Assembly: GCF_042477335.2 (NCBI RefSeq)
Contig: NC_091251.1
Span: forward strand, 85,947,501-86,011,500
DNA length: 64,000 nt
Direction of reading: 5' to 3'
Source: Ovis canadensis
Lineage: Eukaryota; Chordata; Mammalia; Artiodactyla; Bovidae
Shown here: positions 1 through 12,405 of the stretch, piece after piece
How positions within the stretch are numbered: position 1 is the first letter of the stretch
Layout: each line of letters starts with the position of its first letter
Program-made: the position numbers and the translations under genes
The notes under the pieces: model-generated
The model's input: the letters and a program-made list of their open reading frames with translations, nothing else
What the model was told of the DNA's origin: nothing
The model's database searches: none

Positions 1-1474
1 TCTATCATGAAACCAGGGAAAGAACACTCATCAAGTGACCCAGATTCTAGGTCTAGCTCGTTCACTTTCTAGTTGGATGTCCTTAAGCAATACAAATTGG
101 CTGGTTGCTGCCCAAGACACCCCACATTAGTGTCTTGCTTGGCCAGTAGAGTGTTTTTTAATTGGTAAATATTAATTAAAATCAAAATGCCCACGTCCTC
201 TTCAAAAACACAAAGATGGCAACAATGAACCAACATTCCTGTATGACAACGATTGTCCAAAGTCAAGTAGCCTGACAGCTTTAAAGGGGTATGCACCCAC
301 AGGACACCACAGTCTCCACCTCTCCCTGTTATCTGGCACCAGCCCTACTTTACTTAGTTACCTAAGCTACTGGCTCTAATCAGCATGTGATTTTGCTACC
401 CTGTTTTAGTCATTTATCTGTTGGTTTCCAGGAGCTCTCCATCCATCCACCCTCTCCTGGATACACTTTAATTTTTCAGTTATTCTTATAATGTGAAGCA
501 TATAATAGAAGCAATTCTCCAGATGTCCTTAATATTTAAAAGTCCACATCAAATTGTTAGCTCATACTGAGCTTGGGAGCAATTAAAACCCCAGGTCTTG
601 CTCACATGAATTATCTCATGAAGTGACTGCCAAACATGGTCTGCTCTACCTGCAATTTTTTAAGAATGAGAATCTGTAGCTCTGGCCTGAATTTTTATAT
701 TTCTCATAGGGATCTGTGATTATCAAATATGTCATAATATGAAATCATCAAAAGCTTTGGAATAAAGCCCTAGGCAAGCACAAGGTATTTTGTCATTTAA
801 ATACACGCAGACTGTGTATTGACAAAGAGGGCATCTGTGCCAGTAGATACAGTTTATGACCTTTATTTTTCTGTGTTTTGGGAGCTTAACTGCTTAAAAT
901 ATGCCTTTTAATGTATCTTAAAACTGAATAATATAACCAATGAGATATTACTTTGCTGAGAGATACCTTGTCAGAAGTGCATTTTAATCAAAAATGACCT
1001 ATAAAACCATATCACTCTCTATAAAACCGCTCTCTTTCTATGAGCTTTATTAAGCAAGTTGACACCCTGCCCTACTATGCACAGAAGGGAATTCATTTCA
1101 CTTGTTCTGCATACAAATAAGTAGGCCCTAAAAACAACATCACATACCCTGATGTTCACAAAAAATACTTAAACCATATCACTGGTTTTGAATCCTCTCT
1201 TAATTTTTATGTTTTATATTCTTATACTTATGAATAAATTTGTTGTTCATCAGAAGCAATCCACAGTCATTTAATGTTATTGTCAGAAAGCAAAATATGT
1301 AAAAATATCAAAAAGAAAAGCAGATGCAAGTTGAAACACAGAAGGAAAAGACGTGATCCAAACCATCCATGGGCTGTTTGTGAGACAAGCAGCGGTAGCT
1401 GTTGGCTGGGCAGAGGGCAGACACCATTGTGCTTTTCTCTCCCTCCTCCTCTCACACCTCTCTTTGTGTTTTAG
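1..1474 (+). other. RHOJ: Last intron of RHOJ (3' part)
   Basis: This is AT-rich sequence with no convincing ORF. It ends in a pyrimidine-rich tract and TTTTAG at 1469-1474, a good splice acceptor that sits directly before codons matching RHOJ. The intron start lies outside the window. I recognise no mobile element in it. Confidence 0.85.
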
Positions 1475-1621
1475 ATTGGAGCACAGTGCTACCTGGAATG
1501 CTCGGCCCTGACCCAGAAAGGCCTCAAAGCAGTTTTTGATGAAGCAATCCTCACCATTTTCCATCCCAAGAAAAAGAAGAAGCACTGCTCCCGGTGTCAC
1601 AGCTGCTGTTCAATTATCTGA
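1475..1621 (+). CDS. RHOJ: RHOJ (TCL) Rho GTPase, last coding exon
   Basis: The exon encodes 48 residues and a TGA stop at 1619-1621. It opens with [20 protein letters not shown], which contains the conserved SAL guanine-base-binding motif (G5) of Ras/Rho proteins. The C-terminal helix follows, then a run of five lysines and the CAAX box CSII at the very end. RHOJ is a Cdc42/TC10-subfamily GTPase that acts at the plasma membrane and endosomes in endothelial cells; the Cys of CSII would be prenylated and the lysines bind acidic lipids. Earlier exons (P-loop, switch I and II) are to the left of the window. Reading starts in phase 0 right after the AG acceptor. The hypervariable tail reads HCSRCHSCC, which has one more cysteine than I recall for human RHOJ. 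I am very sure of the assignment; the close relatives RHOQ and CDC42 end differently. Confidence 0.96.
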   Translation: MGAQCYLECSALTQKGLKAVFDEAILTIFHPKKKKKHCSRCHSCCSII

Positions 1622-2424
1622 GGTGGCTTGAGACCCACCTCCACCCCACAAGGGGTAAGAATGGCAGCCAATCTCCGTGACCCAGCTCAAGCCAAAAGGA
1701 GGGCATGACCAGAGAGGAAGTCCCTGACCCAGAGGCTTGCCCCTCCGCCCTGTGAGCCCTCCCAAGCACAGCACACTATCAGCCAACTGCCACATCCTCC
1801 ATACCAGCCAGAAGCATCTACATTGCACACTCCACGAGAATGCTGAGCCCAGATCCCAGCCAGTGCCACCGCTGACCACGTGGGAAACAAAGTCAAGGCC
1901 ATCTTGAGTTTTCCATCATCCCCTCCAAGAACATGAAGCTGATAGGAAATCATCATAGGAAAACCAAAAAAAAAAAAAAGAACTTGGTTCTTGTATTGGT
2001 GGCCTTACATGATGTCTTTTACAAAATATGGGAATATGATACTAACCTTTTGTTCTTGAATCTGCTGTTCTACTATGTGTCTTACATTAATTTGTATTAT
2101 TTTAAGAAATTACTAATTTACCAGTTTACTCAGGCCTTATAAAACCATGCCAAACTATCTTAAAGAAAAAGGTTTTTATGTTCATTCCTATTTTCAGCAT
2201 GTTTCTACCAAAGCTATTAAAACCACATGTACCTCTGAATGCCTGACTGTAAGAAGATACAAGGAAATGTTGAAACTTTTGGAAATACGTGAAGCCATAA
2301 TTTCTGAACCTGATTGAAAGAAACACCATCCAAATTGTTGCAGGTCCACGTTTGTTGCCTAAAATTCACCCCCAGAAATGCTTACATTGATTGGTCACGC
2401 TATTTTTTCCACATTATATTGTCA

Positions 2425-2634
2425 TTGTTGTTGTTTAGTCCATAAGTCAGGTCTGACTCTTTGCAATCCTTTGGACTCCAGACTTCCCTGTCCTTCACTA
2501 TCTCCCAGAGTTTCCTCAAGCTCATGTCCATTGAGTCAGTGATGCCATTCACCATTGCATCCTCTGTCTCCCCCTTCTCCTCTTGCCTTCAATCTTTCCC
2601 AGCATCAGGGTCTTTTCCAAAGAGTTGGCCCTTT
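2425..2634 (-). mobile_element. BovB LINE 3'-end fragment inside the RHOJ 3' UTR
   Basis: The plus strand begins with the TTGTTGTTGTTTAGTC signature and runs through the complement of the BovB C-terminal coding region and tail. The element therefore lies antisense to RHOJ. It is 5'-truncated and clearly diverged from the other copies. Confidence 0.85.
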
Positions 2635-3763
2635 AAAATTACAAATGAACTGTGCTTTTAAGAAAGTAGAATTTCTGCTTTTCAATCAAACTGATTAGGA
2701 AGAGAATATGACAGACCTATCTTTTAAAAAAATTGTTATTCATTAAAGTGAAATTTCCTGCTCCCTCCCTTCCCCACTGTATGCCTCTTTCCTCTCTTGA
2801 TTTCACACTGTCTCCCATGCCCAATAATAACTTGATTCCAAAGAAGGATCTAATCATGGGATGTAAAAAAGTTGTGTTTAAAAGTCCCCAAAGGTTAAGC
2901 CAAAGTGCCTCAATTTTCCCTCTCACTTCAACTGAAAGTGCGTCCCATGGGAGCTCTCATTCATTCTCTTTAAAGGATATTTTCCAAGTATAACTGGTAC
3001 TAAAATATTGCCCCTCCCTATTTCCTGTACTCATTGTCCCAAATGTGTATTTTGGTCTATATCCATGAGTACCAAGCTCTGGATCCATCTATGCCCTGCT
3101 TCCAAAATGATGTGCTCTATGGAACAGGGACTTTGGCCCTGGGGAAGAGACTCTTCCAAACATCCAGGGATTCTTGTATCTCAGAGTGATTTATTGCCTA
3201 GCTTTTAATTAGAGACTGTGAAGGCTTCTAATTAGTCTTATTTGCTTACAGTTATCCTGGAAACACCCAGGTAGGCACTTTATTTTTATTTCAACTGCAT
3301 AAGCAAAGTGCCTCTTTGCAGCATGAAATTACACGAATTTTAGTTTAAGAATTTCTAGATTCACATTCCTGTTGGAAAAATCCAGTCTTTCTAGTTCTTT
3401 CTGCTCCTGGAGGAAGCGCATTTAAAAACAAGCATACAGTATTGGTCTTTTCTGTGAAGACCTTCCATGACACCGCCCCCCTCAGTTTTGGGGGTTTTGT
3501 TTGTTTGGAATTTTTGAAATGTGCTTTCCCTTCTTCTACATTTCAAGTTGTATTTCTCTTCTCCCCCATCTAGTTGCTGAACATTTCCTTGAATACACAC
3601 ACACCCCACCTAAAAGAAAACGGGAGTTTTGTAAGTCAAAGCTTGACATTTAGAGAAAACAAGGACATTCTCTCTTTGTAAATGGAAATCAACCATGTAT
3701 AAACTGTAACTCTGCAGACGTTGAGTTCATCCTTTACAAACAATAATGAGCATTTAGCCCTAT

Positions 3764-3769
3764 AATAAA
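3764..3769 (+). promoter_or_regulatory. Candidate polyadenylation signal AATAAA for RHOJ
   Basis: A canonical AATAAA hexamer lies about 2.1 kb after the stop codon, with a T- and GT-rich element 15-45 bases downstream, as expected for a cleavage site near 3785-3790. Confidence 0.5.
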
Positions 3770-4482
3770 TGAAGTGCCGTTAGCTGGTTTTGTTACATTA
3801 TTGTGTGCTTATGTCTTGCTAAAGAGCCACTCCTCACTGATGTGGATGAAAAATTGAGAACAGTGTGTTTGCTCTGCCAAGGAGAATTTTCCAGATGTGT
3901 ACACTCAACAGGCAAATGGTTCCCCAGGTCATCACCTCCCTAATGGGCCACAGAGATTAACTTGTTCATAGTGGGAGATCTCTCTCTCGCCTAGAACCAG
4001 AACCTGGAGAGACAGTGTCTGTGTGGAGCCCAGGTGCTTAGAGGTTTTAGGAGCTATTTGTTGAATAAAATAATGAAGAACAAAGCAACCTAAAAGAGTT
4101 CATGTCATTCCACCAAATTAATCATGTATTCCCTGCTTCATGGCAATAGGTAGTTCATGTCTCTAAAAAAAAAAAAAGTTTTCTGCCATAAAACTGAATA
4201 AAACTATATTCTCAAACTAATGATTAAAAGACATAGAAATCTCAACAAGGACCCTTTAAAGGTCTACACCATCTTCAAAGTCAAGAAGGGGCAACAGATG
4301 GCTACTGAAGGTGTAGTCTTGACTTTTCTGAGATAGAAAAGCTATAATCCAATCTCCTCATTGTACAGATGAGAAAATACAAGCCCAGATGAGTTAAAAG
4401 AGATATGTTGTGACAAAGCTGGACAGATCTCAGCTTTTCTGCTTCCCATCCAATGTCTTTTATCTCCATACTGTAATCTATA

Positions 4483-4687
4483 CTGGGGGCTCAGACGGTA
4501 AAGAATTTGCCTGCAATGCGGGCGATCTGGGTTCGATCCCTGGGTCAGGAAGATCCCCTAGAAAAAGGAATGGCAACCCATTTCAGTATTCTTGCCTGGA
4601 GAATTCCATGGACAGATGAGCCTCACGAGCTACAGTCCCTGGGGTTGCAGAGTTGGACACCACTAAGCTACTAACACTTCACTTTCA
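4483..4687 (+). mobile_element. Bov-tA SINE (tRNA-Glu head, BovB-derived tail)
   Basis: The tRNA-like head has GGCTCAGACGGTAAAGAAT (A box) and GGTTCGATCCC (B box). The body with TATTCTTGCCTGGAGAATTC and the 3' end with GTTGGACACCACTAAGC follow. The copy is full length with moderate divergence. Confidence 0.9.
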
Positions 4688-5315
4688 TACTAGAATCTAC
4701 TCATTATCAACATATTAAGTTGGAGTTTTGTAGGTATATTACCTGAGTTGCATCTGTTTATCCTATAGATCCTAACCACATCTCAAATATATGACATGGG
4801 CCACTATAATAAGAAACACATGTACAGTGTAATATAATCTCAATTTCATGGCTTGATCAGGTAGCTAGTTTGACGGATTTTTTTTTTTTTCAATCAGATG
4901 GTTGGTTGTTTGGTAGAATTAATGGACTTATTTGGAAGACCCAAGTCAGAACCATGTTAACAGTAGAACTCTGGGCTGCTTTCTGCCAAGAAAATTTATA
5001 CCCAAAGAGCAATTGCTGAATGCAGTAACTGCAGCACTCTCAACAAGAAAGCACTAAACTGGGAAATCAAAAATTGTCACACACATATGACAGGAAGAGA
5101 GATTTAGTATGGAGATTTCAATGTCTGATCATGACATGCAGAGAACCATTTGGAAGATTTCTGGTCTGTAAGAGAAGTACTGGATGAAGTGCCTGTAACC
5201 ATACGCACAGCTTTCATAAAACCCAGAATATGAAGATAACATAAATATCATCCTTAGGAGTGTTAGTTCCTATAACCTCACAAAGTAGAGGGTCTTCAAG
5301 AAATATATAGCTTGA

Positions 5316-5437
5316 GTGAAGTTGCTCAGTCGTGTCCGACTCTTTGTGACCCTATGGACTGTAGCCAGCCAGACTCTTCCATCCATGGAGTTTTCTAGGC
5401 AAGAATACTGGAGTGGGTTGCCATTTCCTTCTCCAAT
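5316..5437 (-). mobile_element. Bov-A monomer-type SINE
   Basis: This is the reverse complement of the Bov-A unit: it begins with the GCTCAGTCGTGTCCGACTC signature and ends at CCTTCTCCAAT, so it lacks the tRNA head. Short AATATA-like repeats flank it. With the next element it forms an inverted repeat. Confidence 0.8.
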
Positions 5438-5471
5438 ATAACCTGAGGTCAGCCTTTAAAGAGGCAATATT

Positions 5472-5568
5472 CCGGGAGTTGGTGATGGACAGGGAGGCCT
5501 GGCATGCTGTGATTCATGGGTCGCAAAGAGTCAGACACGACTGAGCAGCTGAACTGAACTGAACTGAT
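5472..5568 (+). mobile_element. BovB LINE, extreme 3' end only
   Basis: About 97 bases run from GGGAGTTGGTGATGGACAGG to the GAACTGAACTGAACTGA tail, so the copy is strongly 5'-truncated. Confidence 0.85.
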
Positions 5569-7743
5569 TGCTTTCATAAATGCAGATTCATCCATAAGAC
5601 CAAATTGATGGAAGATTAAAAATCAAGTTCAGCTTTAAAGGAATGTTTGACACCATGCTGGAGATGATCTTATGTCTTCATTTTTAAATCTACCCCTGTG
5701 TTTAGAGGCCAGAATACAAAATGTGCATTCTCTTCTGCAGAGAGAACCACAGGTCACCAGCTATTTTCTTAAGAGTCATTGAGTAGGCTGCCCAAGTACA
5801 AAGGAAAACTCAAGAAAACATTTCATTTCAAGGACCATTAGAAGCAGAAAAAGAGAGAGTGAGAGAGGTCAGGGAAACCAAACTTTTTGTGAAGAAAGTT
5901 AGGTACTCTTAAAAAGGAAACATTTAGAGAAGGGAGAAAATCCTAAAACCAAACACGAGGCAAAAACACACATCTGACAGTCCTCCTGGAGAATCCCTAA
6001 CTTCTGCCTGGTCTCTAGGGCCATGGAGAAGAAAGCAGGACCATTCTCATGAAGAGCATTCTATGTTTCTGGGTCTCTAAGCAGAATCAGCCAACAGAAT
6101 TAATTGTGTAATAATCCTAGATAATACCACCACGTGATTCATTAAAAATGGATGATGTGCTGGACAGTGCTCTCTGGGTCTTTAATAGCCATGCAGATCA
6201 TCTCTCTCAAACCTCCTCTGAGGTCATCTCCCTTCAAACCTTCTTCTTCATCCTCCTCAAACCTTCTAACATGGAGCGGGCAGGCAAAGGAAACTTACCA
6301 AGAAATATGAGTGAATAAATCAGTTTGAAAGTTTCATTGAAAATGAACATGACTTAAAACCTGAAAAGGATGACTGTGGGATATCTGGAAAGACAGTTAC
6401 TTGTATGAAGAATATTTATTTATTTTGGCAGAATAACTCTAAATAGGAAGATTGCATTTAAAATGGACAACAGTGTTACCTTTCTAAAATAAAACATTTC
6501 TAAACTCCAAAATGAAAACTAAAATGTACAACAGCAATGACAGAGTACAAAAATACGAGATAAGGCAACAATTCATGGCGCTTCAACAAAGAGCAAAAAA
6601 GAAATTAAAGCACCAAATTCTACACACAAGCTCATTAAGCATTAGAGGCTCAGCGCTGCTCTTGGGAGATCTCTTGGGGTTAGGACAGGAATGAGTCAAG
6701 GAGGGTTTGGCTCATCTGTGAATTCGTGGGATGCAAGTTCAGTAACAGTTCTTGGCTTTTAACTTCCACTACAAGAAATTAGAGGAAAAGCTGCATGATT
6801 AATCTTGGTCACAATCTATGTTTTTTTTTTTTTTTCCTCCTTAGGGAATATTCTGTTAAAATCTAGAGTCATTTTGTGCATGTTTTAAACATGTTCTACC
6901 ATGGAAATTTCATTTTGTTCTGAGTTCTGCAGTGACTCAAACCTTTATGCTATGTAGCTGGTATAATTTTGTTGAATTTTCAGCCATGTCCTCCAAGCCT
7001 CTTGGTATATGCAATTATCATGGATGAACAGGGGCTGATCAGTGTTTTAGGGGTGAGACGTCTGGAGTAATTTGAGAAGAGTGTCCCCAAGACCCAGAGC
7101 TGAGTTTTGCCTGGAAGCACATTTCATCTCCGAGAGACTCTGAACAAGTCTTTTTTTATTTTATGTTAATTCTTTAAAGAAAAAACAGAAACTCTTTCAT
7201 AGCAGGTGGTATGTTTGGGACAGCTTTGTAAATACACACCTGAAAGTGCCACCACCTGCTATTTTTTTAAATCAATTTTTGTAAGCAATCGGATTTTTTC
7301 TCACAGAGGGCCTGTGGGCAGAAGGTTAATGAATTCTGCATTCTTCTCATCACCTGGCTTAAATTGTTTTGTTTGCTCTGAGTACACAGTAATTGCTGTT
7401 TAAGTACATCTCAGGAGAATTTTATCCCGATGGAAACAGTCCACATTCCTCCTCAGGTAATCTCGGCAGAGAAAATGATAGACACGGGAAGCATGGCTGA
7501 GTTGCTTGCAAATCGGCTTTCTTACCATCTGCTTCTTTGTAATGGCTATTCTGTGTACACTATTGGTAATTAACAAAATGTCATTTCCTGCACTATAACC
7601 TTGAAGTTTATCTTGTGCTGTATTCTGACTTTAATTCATTATACAGTCTTTTTTCCTACTCTCATTTCTGGGTTATCTGAGGGTATCCTCACCAGGCACT
7701 CAAGAAAACTGCCTTCTCTAGCCTTTGTTAGAATGGGAAATTT
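5569..7743. other. Intergenic, no gene recognised
   Basis: Unique-looking, purine-rich AT-rich sequence with a T-run near 6822-6836. The only ORFs are short (60 codons or so) and resemble nothing I know. Confidence 0.6.
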
Positions 7744-7907
7744 GCTACTCAAAGTGTGGTCCAGGGACTAACTGAATGGGCACAACCTGAGAGCTAGTTA
7801 GGACTATAGAAGCTCAGTCCTGGGCCAGACCTACTGAATCTGAAGCTGTATTTTAATAAGACCCCAAGTGACTTGTGTGCACTTTAAAATTTGAGAATAC
7901 TGGCCTG
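7744..7907. mobile_element. MER5-type hAT (Charlie) MITE relic
   Basis: One end reads CTCAAAGTGTGGTCCAGGGAC, the middle has CCAGACCTACTGAATCTGAAG, and the other end has a TTTGAGAA-type terminus. These are the landmarks of MER5A. It is old and diverged. Confidence 0.7.
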
Positions 7908-9999
7908 TGAGACAACCAAGTTTATCATTAGTCTTTACACCCAAACATATAGCTGCCAGATGAAACCATCAGCTTCACCTATCTCTCTGATGCTATCTTA
8001 GGCTAATATTTGAGTTGTCCACATTTACTTGATGAAAAAAAAAAAGACTTTCAGAAGTCCTTTCTTTTGCTTTTCATGTGCTTCCCAGCTACAGTAAAAG
8101 AAACAGCATGTTTTGGAATCCAGAGCAGAAAAGCAGCATCTGGTTTGAAAGATCTGATAAATCTCAAGAACTTCTTTTCCGAAAGTCTTTCTGGCATTTA
8201 TAAGGGAGAGAAAAAAAAACCTCCAAAATGATTTTCCGTCAAGAAATAAGAAAGATTTATATCATGTAACATTATAAACTTAGAAGATGAAGATAAAACA
8301 AATTTCTGAGGCATAAAACTTCATTTTTCACTGTTTAAGATAATATTCTAGACAGTTCTCTAGAGGCCAGAATAAAGATTGACTACAACTTGACCTCTAC
8401 GAAGGGCATCCCCCTGATTTAGATGTTTATTGCTCTAAGCACAGACCAGAATTGTCATCACTTATGCAACACATTTTTACTAAACGTCACAGGGGACCAT
8501 GCTTTGTTAACCCTACCCATATCCCACCTTGTGTACAAGAGCCCTTTAAAAATTGAAAATTGTACACACACATGCTTAAGCCTCTTATCTTATTCACATT
8601 CCATTGTTGCTCCAGAAGACCTGAAGGAAAATCATACCTACTTTCAGACAAAGAAAGTGCACAAGGATCACCACTTCTTTTTTACTTACAAATGGCCTAC
8701 TAATTTCCCAGCTACAATATCAGTGATTCCATCCCAGAATAAGAAACTGAAGCTATTACGCAGGTACCATCACTAAGGGACCACCTCCTCTGGAAAGGAC
8801 CACCTTCTGCCCCTGTGGCTGTGATTCTGGTCCTGTCAGTCAGCTGTTCCTTCATGTTCAAGGCTGCAGGAACCACCTGTGTCCCAAGATATCCTTAAAT
8901 TGGGTACAGCTTTTAAACTGGGACAGTTTTTACATCTGGGAGCAGCTTGTCTACCCAAAGCAGCTAGCATTCTTGCAAGAGTTTAGCCAAATCCAAAAAC
9001 AGAATCTTACTAAAGACGATTTTCATTATTACAGCCTCTTACTGATAACCACTGGTGCAAGCTGCCAAAAAAGCACTTCTTATACCAGGGGCTGTGTATC
9101 CTCCTGGGGCCCTGCACCCCCACCCATTCACTCCCTTCCCCAGGCCACAAAATAGAGCCTGTTTCATCTTCCTCATAAGAAACTAATAGGACAAGAACAC
9201 TAGCAACATCAATTTCTCTTTAAGAATCCATTTACTTATCATTTTTAAATGTCTGATTCTCACTCTCTTTATTGCAACAGCAAAACAAAATCCCAGTCCA
9301 AGAAAGTGGGAAGTCCTCTACTGAATTAAGCACGTTGAAATAATCAAGTGCCGAAGGAGAGCAGCCTCTGGTCACAACCCGCTTGTTCTACTCTGCTGGC
9401 CAGCAGCCTGCAGCGTAGAGAGAGGTTTGAGTGAAATTACGGAACATTAGTTCCTTTTGGTTCGTCTCGAAGGTGGCTCAGATTTTGTTCATGCTGAAAT
9501 TTGCCACCAATTTCAGCTGGACTTTCTCATTAACTAATGTTTATGTTTCAGTGGGGAGATATTTTAACATTAGCATCCTCAGCTTGCTCAAACAGGAGCT
9601 AAAAGCTGAGCAAAATCTTCCTCTTAAAGCCATTTCCAACATATTTGAAAATGCTGGATGTCATCATTCCGCTCAGTAAAATCGGTCCCTTGAAATATTT
9701 TAGTTTTGATATACGGATGCCAAGAGGGTAATGGAAGATGGGGGTTCAGAACAGCCTAGAAGCTTAAAGCACCTTCCTTCAGAGGTGCACCTCTCCATGT
9801 ATTGATAACCTCTGCATGAGCAACAGAGTGAGGTCAAGGAAGTGTGGTCTGTTCATGCATTTCCTATGCAAAGAACTGGGAACCTCACAGGATTAAATTT
9901 CCATTTCAATTGTATAATTTTATATGTGTACTTCATGGAGGCAATGACTATTAATAATTCATCAGTATCCTTTATTGTATATATAGAGAGTTTATTGTA
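7908..9999. other. Intergenic, no gene recognised
   Basis: Mostly unique sequence. It holds an ORF of 117 codons at 8423-8776 (+) and one of 82 codons at 9431-9679 (+). Neither has a recognisable domain, splice context or family match. I treat both as chance ORFs or relics of old repeats. Confidence 0.5.
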
Positions 10000-10206
10000 G
10001 GCTTCCCAGGTAAGCTCTGTGGTGAAGAATCCACCTCCCAAGCAGGAGGTGCAAATTTGATCCCTGGGTCAGGAAGACCCCCTGAAGGAGGAAATAACAA
10101 CCAATGCTAGTATTCTTGCCTGGAAAATCCCTTGGACAGAGGAGCCCGGCAAGCTACAGTCCTTGGAATTAGAAAAGAGTTGGACACAACTTAGTAACTA
10201 AACAAG
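10000..10206 (+). mobile_element. Bov-tA SINE, diverged
   Basis: The head GCTTCCCAGGTAAGCTCTG, the B box TTTGATCCCTGGGTCAGG and the end GTTGGACACAACTTAGTAAC are recognisable. AGAGTTT occurs on both sides and may be the target-site duplication. Confidence 0.85.
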
Positions 10207-10345
10207 AGTTTGTGAATAAATGTTCTTTCAAGTTAAGTCATTTATTATTTATGACTTAGGGATAGTTATATTTATTCCTTGCTGGTAACCATACCTTGAA
10301 CATCACCAAAAAAAAAATTACAATTATCGTCTTGGTAATATATTG

Positions 10346-10512
10346 ATGCGTGAGTGCATGCTAAGTTGCTTCAGTGGTGTCCAACTCTTTGTGACTCTAT
10401 GGACTGTAGCCCACAAGGCTCCTCTGTCCGTGGGATTCTCCAGGCAAGAATACTGAAGTGGGTTGCCATGCCCTCCTCCAGAGGATCTTCCGACCCAGAG
10501 ATCAAGCCCACG
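10346..10512 (-). mobile_element. Bov-tA-related SINE, reverse, missing part of the head
   Basis: The plus strand starts GCATGCTAAGTTGCTTCAG and runs to the GATCTTCCGACCCAGAGATC segment, where it stops before the tRNA A box. The strand assignment is clear from the order of these blocks. Confidence 0.8.
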
Positions 10513-12019
10513 TTGATATTCTTTGTTAAAGCAAAATGTTTTTTTCTCTTTTGGAGAAGGGTGTGTGTGTGTTTGGGGGTTTGAATGACTTTCCAGAAGC
10601 CCTGATGGTCCACAGTCAAGGTCAAAGCATATAATTGATCTTGTGTATCAGGAAGCCTTTTTTTTTTTTTTAACTCGACTATTCAGTATGCTAAAGAACA
10701 ACAGTCAGAGGAACTTAGAGTCAAAAATAAAGCCAAAGAGTTTAGGAAACGTTTACTTTTCTCCTGCTAATGAGGACCTGGAACAGAGACTCGAATAATC
10801 CCTCTAAACTCCTTAACATTGGAACAAGTCTCTACTTCCACCAGCGGTTACAGTGCTGTGCACCTGCTCCGCTTCCTCTCATCCTTTTTCCATTTCTTTC
10901 CTCTGTTTTCAGACATCACCTACCTCCTCAGAGGTCTTTAGCCTCCCCTTCAGATACTCCAGGACAACAACAACCAGCCACTGAGCCTTTTAGATCTCCC
11001 TGTCCACGATTCCCAACAACCCTGTTCATTAAAACAAAGGGAGATCATTTTAAAAGAAAATGCCAGAAGATTCATTTCACCAATAAGGAGCAAACTGTTT
11101 CTCCAGTAGAAATTTTCATCAGCAAATAAAATTTTCAGAATTTTCCAAAGAATCCCTTTAAAGTTACTTCTTCATAAGTTGCTTTAACATGTTGAAGAAA
11201 ACCAAAAAGTTACATATTATTTTTAAGAAAATGTCTCCTGAATGAAAAAGATAATCAGTCCTCTTGGAAAACTTGATGAAATGCAATTATTTTTTATTAG
11301 GTGTACAGTTTATTTACCATCTCAGAAATGTTTTTTATTATATTAAAACCTAATTAATTTGAAGAGTTGAGTCGCTACAGCAGAATATGGTGCTTTTGTG
11401 GTGGCTCATTCATTTCCTGATCAGGGGAAGAAGGAAAACGCAAATTCAATCAGCACAACTAATAAGCCCAGAAGTAGAATGTGTTGTGAGCATTTACATT
11501 CTCCATTGAAAAACACTCTTATGGGGGAAAACAAAATCTAGGAAATTCCCCTTCTCCTTACCTTTCGTTAGTTGCAAAATAAACGTGTCTCCAAGAATAA
11601 GGAGCTGCTGGGAGTCAGTTTTGTCTAGAGCCCCTCCCCCACCAATAGGCATGGACCACCATCTCTGCCAGCATTCACACTGCCTGGGAGACGAGCCGAG
11701 GGCATACCACCTTCATCTCTACAGCAGTCTCTTTGAATTTCCCTTTGAGGCTCTGCTCCTTTTCTCTCTCAGTCTCTCCTGTTATAAACTTCGGTTTGAG
11801 TTATAGCAAAGCACTATCTTGCTAGAGGTTATAAAGGAAACTAGAGAAAAACTACAGTCTCCATAAAGCAACCCAAGCTTGCACTGAGCTACCTCCAGGA
11901 GAGACAGCAGACATGCTAATCAATGGTGAAAGAGAGTCTGACATCAATAAACTCAAAGACTTCTCCAGGCGAGAACAACCCAGGAGGAACACTCCAAAAA
12001 GCCATCGTGCTCCAATGGA
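10513..12019. other. Intergenic, no gene recognised
   Basis: Contains a T-run at about 10658-10671 and otherwise unique sequence. A 119-codon ORF at 10770-11129 (+) has low-complexity proline/serine-rich composition and no family match, so I do not call it a gene. Confidence 0.55.
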
Positions 12020-12205
12020 AAGAATTTGGTTCTGGGTCAGAAAAACCTGGCATGTGCTGCCAATCAGCTGTCTGATCTTCGGGAGGTTACTTGACCTCTC
12101 TGAGCTTTGGTTTCATCATCTGTAAAATGGCAATGGCATTAACAATGCTTCGGCAATAACAATGCCTATGAGCACAGTTGACACAAGATTACAAAGAATT
12201 AATAT
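12020..12205 (+). mobile_element. MIR SINE relic
   Basis: The core reads GACCTCTCTGAGCTTTGGTTT then CATCATCTGTAAAATGGCAATGG, the hallmark of the MIR consensus in its forward orientation. Confidence 0.8.
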
Positions 12206-12405
12206 ATAGGGTCCTGCCCTACTATATAGCGTGTGGAACTCTGTGGAGCTCTGTGGAGCTCAATAATATGTGGAAGGCTAAATGGAAGAGGAGTCTGGAG
12301 GAGAATAGATACATGTGTATGTATGGCTAAGTTCCTTCACTGTTCATCTGAAACTATTACATTGTTTCTTTATCAGCTATACCGCAATAAAAATTGAAAG
12401 TTTAA
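12206..12405 (+). mobile_element. L1 3'-end fragment (bovid type)
   Basis: The order of a CTACTATATAGCGTGTGGAAC-like segment, TATGTATGGCTAAG, TTCATCTGAAACTATTACA and AGCTATACCGCAATAAAAAT matches the 3' UTR and terminal AATAAA of ruminant L1. It is diverged and 5'-truncated. Confidence 0.7.

Larger units (their letters stand above)
1622..3790 (+). other. RHOJ: RHOJ 3' untranslated region (end inferred)
   Basis: Noncoding sequence follows the RHOJ stop. The end is inferred from AATAAA at 3764-3769 followed by a T/GT-rich stretch (3780-3815). Two later AATAAA hexamers (4064 and 4177) could give longer forms. A BovB fragment in antisense orientation interrupts it at 2425-2634. The ORFs overlapping the UTR look like chance frames. 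RNA evidence would be needed to fix the end. Confidence 0.55.

Noticed and set aside
8423-8776. Plus-strand ORF of 117 codons
   Set aside because: No recognisable family, AT-rich context, no exon signals; compatible with chance.
10770-11129. Plus-strand ORF of 119 codons
   Set aside because: Proline/serine-rich translation of a pyrimidine-rich stretch; no family match.
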